Assembly: GCA_009694085.1 (NCBI GenBank)
Contig: SHVW01000007.1
Span: forward strand, 1 to 47,325
Length of the DNA: 47,325 nucleotides
Origin: Alphaproteobacteria bacterium
Lineage (GTDB): Bacteria; Pseudomonadota; Alphaproteobacteria; SHVW01
Direction: 5' to 3'
Shown here: piece by piece, positions 1-8,807 of the stretch
How positions within the stretch are numbered: the first letter of the stretch is position 1
How the letters are laid out: each line of letters starts with the position of its first letter
Program-made: the position numbers and the translations under genes
The notes under the pieces: generated by a model
Told to the model about the DNA's origin: nothing
The model's input: only the letters and a program-made list of their open reading frames with translations
The model's database searches: none

Positions 1-1326
1 GGCGCGTCGCGGCGAAGCTTCATGACGTTGCTCGACAGCGACCCCGCCATTGTCATTTGCGGCGTAACCAGCGGCTACGGTCAGAACGCTCACCAACGCT
101 TCACCCCGGCGGAGCGCCGCCGACATGCGACGCGCGCGCCGATTGCGGCCGGCGTTTCCTTCGGCTCGCCGCTGCCGGAACGGGTCGTGCGCACCATCGC
201 CCTGGCTCGGCTCGCCAACTTTCTGGAGGGTCACGCCGCCGTGCGTCCGCGCCTGACCGAGGCGGTGGCCGCCATGCTCGACGATGCGCGCTTGCCGCCG
301 GTCCCAGCGGACGGCAATGGCGGCGCTGGCGAGATTTTGCCGCTCACCCATTTGTTCGCCGATCTCGCCGCGCGGGTCGGCCTGGAGGAGAAAGAAGGCC
401 TGGCACTGATCAATGGCAGCCCGGTCTCGGCGGCGCTGATAGCCGATGCGGCGTTGGCGGCTTGGGTACGGCTCGACCTGGCGATGGAAGTCTTTGCGCT
501 CGCGATCGAGGCCTTCAAGGCGCCGATGGAGGCTTATGCGCCCGCTCTAGACGACCTCTGGGGCGATCCCCATGAGGCCGAGGCATTGCAGCGTATCCGG
601 CATCTTCTCGCCAGCGGCGGTACGCAGCGCCGATCTTATCAGGCGCCGGTTAGTTTCCGCATCCTTCCCCGTCACTTCGGCCGCGCGCTACGTGCGCTCG
701 CGCAGGCCGAGACGGCTGCCACGGTCTCGCTCGCCTCGGTCACGGACAACCCGGTCTATGTGCCGCCCGATGGCAAGCATCCCCACGGCCAGATTCTCAG
801 CAATGGCGGTTATCAGAACGCCATGGCCTACCCGGCGCTGGACGAGCTGGCGGCATCATGGGCCGATCTATGCCTATTGGCCGAGCGTCAGACTCACAAG
901 ATGCTGGAAGGCCGGGTGTCCCTCCTGCCCGATGGGTTGCGGACGCGGCCGGACGACGATCGCTATATGGGCGCGTTGCCCATGGCCCAGGTCGGTTTCG
1001 GCGAGCGGGCGCGCCATGCCGCCCAGCGGACTTTCCTGCCCGGCTCGGAATCCGGCGACTTCGCGCAGAACGACGTGGCGGCGCCAACTATGCTCGCCTG
1101 GTCGAAAGAGGGCGACGCGGCCCAGGCGCTGGAGGCCTGCTTGGCAATCCTTGCCGTAGTTGCGTCCCAGGCGCTTTATGTGACGGAACGGCCGGCACCA
1201 CCACAACTTGCCAACCTCCTCGCAGAGGTCCGGCAGGTCGTGCCGCCGCTAGAAAGCCAACGCATGCTAAGGCCCGACTGCGAGTGTTTGGCTCAAGCGT
1301 TCAATCGCCGAATCTTCGCGCCCTGA
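1..1326 (+). CDS. HAL/PAL-family aromatic amino acid lyase-like protein, 5' truncated by window edge, probable MIO-less
   Basis: Frame is open to base 1. Motifs ICGVTSGYG (cf. VYGVTTGFG), GLALINGSPVS (cf. ALINGT), GEILPLTHL (cf. GDLAPLAH), HPHGQILSNGGYQN. Confidence 0.8.
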   Translation, partial: GASRRSFMTLLDSDPAIVICGVTSGYGQNAHQRFTPAERRRHATRAPIAAGVSFGSPLPERVVRTIALARLANFLEGHAAVRPRLTEAVAAMLDDARLPPVPADGNGGAGEILPLTHLFADLAARVGLEEKEGLALINGSPVSAALIADAALAAWVRLDLAMEVFALAIEAFKAPMEAYAPALDDLWGDPHEAEALQRIRHLLASGGTQRRSYQAPVSFRILPRHFGRALRALAQAETAATVSLASVTDNPVYVPPDGKHPHGQILSNGGYQNAMAYPALDELAASWADLCLLAERQTHKMLEGRVSLLPDGLRTRPDDDRYMGALPMAQVGFGERARHAAQRTFLPGSESGDFAQNDVAAPTMLAWSKEGDAAQALEACLAILAVVASQALYVTERPAPPQLANLLAEVRQVVPPLESQRMLRPDCECLAQAFNRRIFAP

Positions 1327-1327
1327 C

Positions 1328-1537
1328 TTAGGTGATCTCGTCGATCTCGATGATGTTGCCGGAGATCAAGGGACGGATCAGCTCGATCAATTCGTGCCGG
1401 CTGAACATGACGCGGACAGTTTGGGATTTGGATTCGTCGGTCAAGGTCAGCTTCATGTCCTCGCCGACGATACCGAGGGAATAGCCGAAAGATTCGAAAG
1501 CGTGGTTGCCCTGGGGCAGGTCGAGTTCGGCGTTCAT
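1328..1537 (-). CDS. small hypothetical protein (69 aa from MNAELDLPQG...)
   Basis: ORF 1328..1570; internal ATG at 1537 is the more likely start. Balanced residue composition. Convergent with the lyase-like gene. Confidence 0.55.
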   Translation of the reverse strand: MNAELDLPQGNHAFESFGYSLGIVGEDMKLTLTDESKSQTVRVMFSRHELIELIRPLISGNIIEIDEIT

Positions 1538-1607
1538 GGGAGGATCCCTTTCTGATGGCCTCGCACTCAATGTATTAATAATTCATGAAAAAGTGTCGGT
1601 AGGCAAG

Positions 1608-4043
1608 TTAAGCGCGCAAGCGCGCGTTTTCCGGATCGAAGGGCGATTCCACAATAACCGTGGCACGACGGCGCTCGCCTAGGATTTCGATCTCCAATTC
1701 CGTACCGAGCGCGCCGAGGTCAGGGCGTACCATGCCGAGCGCCAGGGACTTGCTTAACCGCCAGCCATAGCCGCCGCTGGTGCTACGCCCCACGAGGGTT
1801 TGCCCCTGCCAGATCGGTTCGGAACCGCGGGCATCGGCGTCGGTTACGCCATGGACCTCCATGGTGACGAAGCGATTCTTGAAGCCGCGCTCGCGCCAAG
1901 CCGCTAGCGCGGCGGCACCGAAGAACGCGCCTTTGTTCAGATGAACGAAGCGGTCGAGGCCGGATTCGAGCGCGGCATACTCGATCGACAATTCTTGCGG
2001 AATCAGCCGGTACGATTTCTCCAGACGCAGGGAATCCATGGCGCGAATGCCGAAGGGTTTGAGATCGAATTCGCGGCCGGCGTCCATCAGGTGGTCGAAG
2101 ATGTAGTTCTGCATCTCCATCGGGTGATGCAGTTCCCAACCGAGTTCGCCGATGAAATTGACGCGCAGCGCCCGCGCATGGGCCGCACCGATATTGACGG
2201 TTTTGCCGGTCAGCCAGGGGAATGCCTTGTTCGACAAATCCCAGTCGGTCAAACGCTGGAGCAGATCGCGCGATCGCGGGCCGGCCAGGACGAGCACGCC
2301 ATGCTGGGTGGTGACCGTGTCCAGACGGACGCTGCCATCGGCGGGGAGGGACTTTTCCAGGTAGTCGCGGTCGTGACGCTCGAAGGCGCCGGCGCCGACG
2401 AGATAGAAATGCTGCGGTCCCTCGCGATAGACCGTGAACTCCGACCGGACGCCGCCGTTCTTCGACAACATATGCACCAAGCCGAGCCGGCCGATCTTCT
2501 GGGGCAGGCGGTTGGCAACCAAGCCGTCCAGCCAAGCCTGCGCGCCGGGGCCGGACACCTCGTATTTGGCGAAGGCCGTCATGTCGAGCAGGCCGACCTT
2601 CTCGTGAACGTGACGGCACTCATTGCCGACATTGGGGAAATAGTTGGTGCGGCGAAAGCTCCAGACGTCCTTCTGCTCGACGCCGTGGGGGGCGAACCAG
2701 TTCGGCCGTTCCCAGCCATATTTCAATCCGAACACCGCGCCCAGCGCCTTCATGCGGTCGTAACAGGGCGCCTGCTTGAGCGGCCGCGCGGCGGCGCGTT
2801 CCTCATCGGGATAGTGGATGGTGAAGACGTTGGCGTAGGCCTCTTCGTTCTTCTCGCGCAGAAAGCCGCGCCGGGCATAGGGGCCGAAGCGGCGGGGATC
2901 GACGCCCATCATGTCGACGCTGGGCTCGCCCTCGACCATCCATTCCGCCAGCTGCCAGCCGGCGCCGCCGGCTGCGGTCACGCCGAAGCTATGGCCTTCA
3001 TTGAGCCAGAAATTGCGCAACCCCCAAGCCGGGCCGACGATCGGCGAGCCGTCGGGCGTATAGCAGATGGCGCCGTTATAGGCCTTTTTGATGCCGACCT
3101 CGCCGAAGGCGGGCACGCGGTTGATCGCCGCCTCGATATGGGGAGCCAAGCGATCAAGATCTTCTTGGAACAGTTCGTACTCGCTCTCCGCGGAGGGGCC
3201 GTCGACATAGCAACAGGGTGCGCCCTTTTCGTAGGGACCGAGCAGCAGGCCGCCGTTTTCCTCGCGCATGTAGTAGGACGCGTCGCTTTCGCGCAGCACG
3301 CCCATTTCCGGCAAGCCCTGGCGCTTGCGCTCGACGATGGCGGGATGGGGTTCGGTCACCAGGTATTGATGTTCGACCGGGATGACCGGGATCTCCAGCC
3401 CAACCATTTCGCCCGTCTTGCGCACGAAATTGCCGCTGGCGGAGACCACGTGCTCGCAGACGATGTCGCCCTTGTCCGTACGCACCAGCCATTCGCCGCC
3501 GGCCTGCCGCTCGATCGCGGTGACCGTGGTGAAGCGATTGATCTCGGCGCCCAGCTTGCGCGCGCCGATCGCCAGCGCCTGGGTCAAATCGGCGGGCTGG
3601 ATATAGCCGTCCTCAGGATGCTGGATCGCGCCGATCATGCCCTCGACATTGCACAGCGGCCAGATCGCCTTGACTTCGGCCGGCGTCAGAAAACGCACAT
3701 CAATGCCGATGGTCTTGGCAACGCCGGCATAGAAACGGTATTCGTCCATGCGGTCGCGGTTGGTGGCGAGGCGGATATTTGTGACCTGCCGGAATCCGAC
3801 GGTCTGCCCGGTTTCCTGTTCGAGCGTTTTGTAAAGCGCCACCGAGTATTTGTGAATCTGGCCGACCGAATAGCTCAAGTTGAACAGGGGCAGCAGACCG
3901 GCGGCATGCCAGGTGGAACCGGAGGTCAACTCCTTGCGCTCGACCAGCGCGACGTCATGCCAACCCTTTTTAGCCAAGTGATAGAGCGTGCTCACGCCGA
4001 CCACGCCGCCGCCGATCACCACCACACGCGCATGCGATCTCAT
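1608..4043 (-). CDS. FAD-dependent oxidoreductase with C-terminal GcvT/aminomethyltransferase domain (dimethylglycine/sarcosine dehydrogenase-like)
   Basis: VVVIGGGVVGVSTLYHLAKKGW dinucleotide fold, TSGSTWHAAGL covalent-flavin-type motif, C-terminal GcvT-like region (GELGWELHHP). Start placed at MRSHARVVV. Confidence 0.9.
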   Translation of the reverse strand: MRSHARVVVIGGGVVGVSTLYHLAKKGWHDVALVERKELTSGSTWHAAGLLPLFNLSYSVGQIHKYSVALYKTLEQETGQTVGFRQVTNIRLATNRDRMDEYRFYAGVAKTIGIDVRFLTPAEVKAIWPLCNVEGMIGAIQHPEDGYIQPADLTQALAIGARKLGAEINRFTTVTAIERQAGGEWLVRTDKGDIVCEHVVSASGNFVRKTGEMVGLEIPVIPVEHQYLVTEPHPAIVERKRQGLPEMGVLRESDASYYMREENGGLLLGPYEKGAPCCYVDGPSAESEYELFQEDLDRLAPHIEAAINRVPAFGEVGIKKAYNGAICYTPDGSPIVGPAWGLRNFWLNEGHSFGVTAAGGAGWQLAEWMVEGEPSVDMMGVDPRRFGPYARRGFLREKNEEAYANVFTIHYPDEERAAARPLKQAPCYDRMKALGAVFGLKYGWERPNWFAPHGVEQKDVWSFRRTNYFPNVGNECRHVHEKVGLLDMTAFAKYEVSGPGAQAWLDGLVANRLPQKIGRLGLVHMLSKNGGVRSEFTVYREGPQHFYLVGAGAFERHDRDYLEKSLPADGSVRLDTVTTQHGVLVLAGPRSRDLLQRLTDWDLSNKAFPWLTGKTVNIGAAHARALRVNFIGELGWELHHPMEMQNYIFDHLMDAGREFDLKPFGIRAMDSLRLEKSYRLIPQELSIEYAALESGLDRFVHLNKGAFFGAAALAAWRERGFKNRFVTMEVHGVTDADARGSEPIWQGQTLVGRSTSGGYGWRLSKSLALGMVRPDLGALGTELEIEILGERRRATVIVESPFDPENARLRA

Positions 4044-4072
4044 TTTCGTTACGCCTTTCTCCCGTCCCGTTT

Positions 4073-4603
4073 TCAGCTTGCGGGCTGAATCTCGAACAGG
4101 CAATGATCATGGCCGCCCTCGGCGGCGCATTGGATTTCTTCGGCGGTCAGCGCCAGAGAGTGGCCGGATTCGGTTGCTACCCATTCCAGCGCGCCGCAGA
4201 ACCAGCCGCGGAACATGTAGCAGACCTTGCGGCCCGCTGAAGGCCCAGCCTCGGCGACAAACACGGAGTGGCGTATTTCGACGATGCCGCGGCCGGTAGC
4301 CGCTTCGATGCTGCGCACGCAAAACTGGGCCCAGCCGCGCTGGGACAGCCGCATCATATAGTGATGAAACACGTCGATACCGGCGAGACCATGGGTCTGG
4401 GCTTCTTTCGCACACCAGTGATGCGCGGATTTGCGACCGGCTGCAAACAACAGGTCGCGATTGCGTTCGATGCCGATGGCGGTTTCGATCTCTTGGTGAT
4501 TGTTGACCAGGAAGTGGCGCGGTACCAGGATCATGGGCAGGCCGCCGACCCGCCATTCCCCGGTGTTCTCGTCGACCTCGATCGGTATTTGCGGCTGGGC
4601 CAT
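4073..4603 (-). CDS. V4R-like / DUF5943-type small protein
   Basis: 176 aa: GRGIVEIRHSVFVAEAG...CGALEWVATESG...C..EGHDHCLFEI pattern typical of V4R-like domains; immediately upstream of the DMGDH-like gene, same strand. Confidence 0.6.
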   Translation of the reverse strand: MAQPQIPIEVDENTGEWRVGGLPMILVPRHFLVNNHQEIETAIGIERNRDLLFAAGRKSAHHWCAKEAQTHGLAGIDVFHHYMMRLSQRGWAQFCVRSIEAATGRGIVEIRHSVFVAEAGPSAGRKVCYMFRGWFCGALEWVATESGHSLALTAEEIQCAAEGGHDHCLFEIQPAS

Positions 4604-4724
4604 GGTCTCTCCGTCGCCGATGTTCTACCAAATACAGCGCGGCGAGCGGTAAGCAACTAACACACCCGCGACGCCCTCTGCCGTTTCTCCGCCAAGCCGT
4701 GCTAAAGTAAGACGCACGAACACC

Positions 4725-6225
4725 TTGACCGACTATGCTGCGCCCGGCCCGCGCGCCGCCTTCACCGATGCCGATCGCGCCCTCGACCTTGTGCGCGCCA
4801 TCTACGACGCCAATTGCACCTTCTTGCAAGATCGCTTTGCGGCATTTGCGCGCGGCGACGACCTGCCCAACCGGGTGAGCCGCTGCTACCCGTCGGTCGA
4901 ACTTGCAGTGGACACGACCGCCTATGTGGACACTCGGCTTGCCTATGGCTTCGTCGCTGGGCCCGGCACCTATGGCACGACGCTGACGCGGCCGGACCTC
5001 TACGCCTGTTACTACCGGGAGCAGTTTCAGCAGCTCCTGCGCAATCATGGCGTAGCGCTCAAGGTGGGGGTCAGTCCGCAGCCGATTCCCGTTCAGTTTG
5101 CCTTTGCCGAAGGTATGCATGTCGAGGGCAAATTTGGCGCCCGAGCGCTTACGACGCTTGCGCGACCGCTTCGACCTGCCCGATCTCGCCCATATGGACG
5201 ACAGCATCGTCAACGGCACCCACATGCCGGCCGCGGGCGAGCCGCTGCCATTGGCCATGTTCACCGCGCCGCGCGTCGATTACAGCCTGCACCGCCTGGC
5301 GCACTACACCGCGACGACGCCGGATAAGTTCCAGAACTACGTTCTGTTCACCAATTATCAGTTCTACGTCGACGAGTTCGTGCGCCTCGGCCACGAGCTG
5401 ATGCGCGCGACCGACGATCCCGAAGCGCGGGCCTATCGCAGCCAGTACATCGCCTTCTGCGAGCCCGGCAATCGGGTGACGTCCAACGCCAATCTGGGAG
5501 CGGCGGCGTCCACGGGCGAGTTGGCTCAGCGCTTACCGCAGATGCCGGCCTACCATCTCATGCGGGCAGATTCCTGCGGTATCACCATGGTCAATATCGG
5601 CATCGGCCCATCCAACGCCAAGACCATCACCGACCACATCGCCGTGCTGCGCCCCCATGTCTGGCTCATGCTGGGTCATTGCGCCGGCTTGCGCCGGACC
5701 CAGCAGCTCGGCGACTATGCGCTTGCCCATGGTTATGTGCGCGACGACCACGTGCTCGATGCCGATCTGCCGCTATGGGTCCCGGTACCGCCGCTGGCAG
5801 AAGTTCAGGTCGCTCTAGAATCCGCCGTGGCGCAGGCGTCCGGGCTATCCGGCTACGATCTCAAACGCATCATGCGCACGGGCACGGTGGCGACCATCGA
5901 CAACCGCAATTGGGAACTGCGCGAGCAGGCCGAGATTCTGCGGCGCTTTAGCCAGAGCCGCGCCATCGCGCTCGACATGGAATCCGCAACCATCGCGGCC
6001 AACGGCTTCCGCTTCCGCGTGCCCTACGGCACGCTGCTCTGCGTCAGCGACCGGCCGCTCCACGGCGAACTCAAGCTGCCCGGCATGGCCAATAAATTCT
6101 ACCGCGATCGGGTGGATCAGCATTTGAAGATCGGCGTGCTGGCGCTCTAACTCATGCGCGGGCAGGGATTGGGCAAGCTGCACAGCCGTAAGCTGCGCGC
6201 CTTCGCCGAATCCGCTTTCCAATAG
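4725..6225 (+). pseudogene. amn: AMP nucleosidase, disrupted: +1 frameshift near 5127-5131 and in-frame TAA at 6148-6150
   Basis: ORF 4725..5327 (PIPVQFAFAEGMHVEG) continues in another frame as ORF 5098..6150 (RDRFDLPDLAHMDDSIVNGTHMP...). Same-frame read-through after 6150 gives LMRGQGLGKLHSRKLRAFAESAFQ*, which resembles an AMN C-terminus. Confidence 0.8.
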
Positions 6226-6231
6226 CCGGGG

Positions 6232-7185
6232 TTAAACGCTGATCAGCAACACGGTGCCGACGGCGACGATCACGAGCGGCCCGGCGATTTCGAGCGTGTG
6301 GCGCGCCGCCTTATAGGTGGTCGTGTTGCCATCCATTAAGGTGAGCACGCGATCGCGCGCGACGATGGCGACCATGCCCAGCATCGCCATGGTCACGGTC
6401 ATGCCCAGTGCGATGAAGGCCGTCATGATCAAGCCCTGGAGCAGGATGCCGTTGGCCAGCGCATAGACCAGGATCAGGATCGAGCCGGAACACGGCACCA
6501 GTCCGACCACCAGGGATAGCAGCGAGGTCTGCGCCCGGCCGTGATGTTTGTGCAGATGCAGATGGTCCTCGACCTCGTCGTCGTGATGATGGTGATGGTC
6601 GTGATCGTGGCTGAACCAACCGGTCAGCTTCTGCAACAGCATGAACGCGCCGATCGCCACGATCAGGCCGTAGCTCGCATATTTGATCTCGCGCGCCTCG
6701 GCGAGCTGGGTGCCATAGACCCCAGTTAGCACGAAATGGGCGATCACGATGATGGCGATGGCGGAGAGCACGTGGAACGCCGAAATCTGCGCGCCCATCA
6801 GGAACCCGCGGAGCACGCGGGCATGGCGCGCCAGAAAATAGGAGATCACCACGGCCTTGCCATGGCCGGGTCCGGCGGCATGAAAGGCGCCGTAGAGAAA
6901 AGCGAACACGATGCCGACATAAAGTGCGCCGGCCGACCGCTCGTCCTTGATCTCGGCGAGCGTGTTGTTCATGGTGCGATGGACATTGCTTTGCACGCGC
7001 TTAAACAAAATCTTGGCGCGTTGGTAAGATGTCGGCTCGGCCTCGGGCGCGGCCGGCTGCTCGGCCGATTGGGCGGGCGGGCGGCTGCCCGGCGCGAATG
7101 GGTTGGCCGGTTGTTGCGCCATAGCGATTGAGCCGGCGAGCCATACCCATAGCGTTACCGTCAGAGCGACAACGACCCGGGTCAT
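6232..7185 (-). CDS. nickel/cobalt transporter (NiCoT/RcnA-like) with His-rich loop
   Basis: Multi-TM, FHAAGPGHGKAVVISYFLARH, HDHDHHHHHDDEVEDHLHLHKHH loop, LVPCSGSILIL. Start MTRVVVAL at 7185, ATGA overlap with the upstream DUF1007 gene. Confidence 0.88.
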   Translation of the reverse strand: MTRVVVALTVTLWVWLAGSIAMAQQPANPFAPGSRPPAQSAEQPAAPEAEPTSYQRAKILFKRVQSNVHRTMNNTLAEIKDERSAGALYVGIVFAFLYGAFHAAGPGHGKAVVISYFLARHARVLRGFLMGAQISAFHVLSAIAIIVIAHFVLTGVYGTQLAEAREIKYASYGLIVAIGAFMLLQKLTGWFSHDHDHHHHHDDEVEDHLHLHKHHGRAQTSLLSLVVGLVPCSGSILILVYALANGILLQGLIMTAFIALGMTVTMAMLGMVAIVARDRVLTLMDGNTTTYKAARHTLEIAGPLVIVAVGTVLLISV

Positions 7186-7781
7186 CCGCCGCTCCCGCAG
7201 GTCAGATTGACGGCCTCGACAAGGCCGACGCCGAAGGCGGCGGCCAGGGAATCGTCGCGCTCGATGCGGGTCTGGCAGGCGATGCCGCGCGCACCGTCGA
7301 ATCGAATCGGATCGACCTCGGCAAGCAGGATTTCGACGAAATAAGTCTCGTCGAGAATGACGAGCTGGATACCCTGCTTGAGCGGTTCGATCGGCTCGGG
7401 CAGGTCGAGGGTGAAGCGATAGACGACGCGCTTGCCCAGCCGTTCGACGGAAAACGCCCGGGCGGTCTTGAATTTTATCTTGGCGCCGCCAGCCGTTATC
7501 CGAGTGAAGAAATCGTATTCGCCCAGATTGCCGAAGGCATTGACCTCGACCTCTCGGGCCTCCTTGGCGTCGAATTTTCCGTCTTTGTTGCGATCGAAAT
7601 CGTGGATGATGTTGCCGCTGAAAATCTCGTCGAACTGCCATTCCTGGCGGATCGATGTGATGCGGTCGCCCTCGAACACCAGCGTGGCGCTGGCGACGAT
7701 CCAGACATGGGGATGGGCCGCTGCCGGACGTATCGCCAGCCCGGCTATTGCCAGGAGCAGAAGCAGTGCGAACCGGAACAT
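7182..7781 (-). CDS. DUF1007 family secreted protein
   Basis: Signal peptide + AHPHVWIVASATLVF and DFDRNKDGKFDAKE (EF-hand-like); translationally coupled to the Ni/Co transporter. Confidence 0.85.
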   Translation of the reverse strand: MFRFALLLLLAIAGLAIRPAAAHPHVWIVASATLVFEGDRITSIRQEWQFDEIFSGNIIHDFDRNKDGKFDAKEAREVEVNAFGNLGEYDFFTRITAGGAKIKFKTARAFSVERLGKRVVYRFTLDLPEPIEPLKQGIQLVILDETYFVEILLAEVDPIRFDGARGIACQTRIERDDSLAAAFGVGLVEAVNLTCGSGG

Positions 7782-7803
7782 GGCGCAGGGTCGGGTCAGC
7801 GCT

Positions 7804-8616
7804 TCAAACTCCGCCCAGCATCTTCCAGAACTCGTCGTTCAGCTCGCGCATGACGTCGTTGTGTCGCACTTCCAGGCAGTAGCGCAGGGTCACGCGCAGG
7901 CTGGTATCGACGGTGCGGTTGCAGGCGTTGAACATACTGCGTGCCTTTTCCACGCCGGCCGGCGTCACGCCGACGCGTGAGCGTGGGCCGATCACGCGTT
8001 CCCACAGTACGCGACGCAACGCGTCCGGAATATCGCCGCGCTCGGGCAGGGTGTTGATCATGTCGGCAGTCAGCCGCGCGGCATCGGCCCGCTCCTCGGC
8101 GCGCTCGAACACGCTTTCGGCCACGGCGCGATGGGCGCCGGTGGCGAGCGCGCGATTGTCCAGCGCCACCGCAACCTTCTCTTCCACCGGCAGCACGGCG
8201 GCGCGCTCGGCCACTTCGACCGCGAGCTGCATGGCGCCATAGGCGGCGACCGCTTCCGGCTTGAGCACAATCTTGAGCGCGTTGAAGCCGAGATGGCTGA
8301 AGATCGACATGGTCTCGGTCGAATCGAGCCGCCGGGTCTTGCCCGAAGCATCGGTTGCGGTCAGCACCACATCGCCCGCCCGGTTGGCGCGGTAGGCCGT
8401 GCCGTGATCGGGCGGCAGCACCTTTTCCTCCAGGCAGAAGGCGCCGAGGAAGGCGGTACAGCGGCCGTCGGTGCAGGTGACCGGCACGGGCTCGCGCGTG
8501 GCGACCACACCGAGCGTCTGGGGACCTTCATGGCGGGGTGGGATGGCAAGGGTCTGGGCGGCGGCGGTCTGGGCCGCAAGGCCAAGAAGCGCGGCGAGCA
8601 CGAGGCGCTGGAACAT
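7804..8616 (-). CDS. secreted hypothetical protein
   Basis: 270 aa, signal peptide MFQRLVLAALLGLAAQTAAAQ, several Cys (CTDGRC, FCLEE, FNAC, RYCLE). Confidence 0.7.
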   Translation of the reverse strand: MFQRLVLAALLGLAAQTAAAQTLAIPPRHEGPQTLGVVATREPVPVTCTDGRCTAFLGAFCLEEKVLPPDHGTAYRANRAGDVVLTATDASGKTRRLDSTETMSIFSHLGFNALKIVLKPEAVAAYGAMQLAVEVAERAAVLPVEEKVAVALDNRALATGAHRAVAESVFERAEERADAARLTADMINTLPERGDIPDALRRVLWERVIGPRSRVGVTPAGVEKARSMFNACNRTVDTSLRVTLRYCLEVRHNDVMRELNDEFWKMLGGV

Positions 8617-8807
8617 GTGTCGGACTCCCTCTTTTCCACCCCAGGGGAGGCAGAATGCTTAAGAGGAATCATGGCACTAGAGCGCGGCGGGGTCAATGGA
8701 AGCGCGCCCATGGCGCAAACCCTACTGCCCCTGTCGCACCCTCGCTAGAATGGGGGCGGATCGGCCGGGATAGTCGGGCGAATTAGTGCGCGGGGAGGGT
8801 TGCGGTC

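Noticed and set aside
1941-4088. 715-aa + strand ORF antisense to the DMGDH-like gene
   Set aside because: Shadow ORF from GC-rich codon bias; composition (Asp/Gly/Ala/Arg-rich, no recognisable domain) and opposite a clear enzyme gene.
5124-5140. Programmed frameshift at AAATTTG in amn
   Set aside because: AAATTTG looks like a -1 slippery heptamer, but the phase is wrong (0-frame reads AAA TTT) and a +1 shift is needed; a second in-frame stop near the 3' end favours decay or sequence error.
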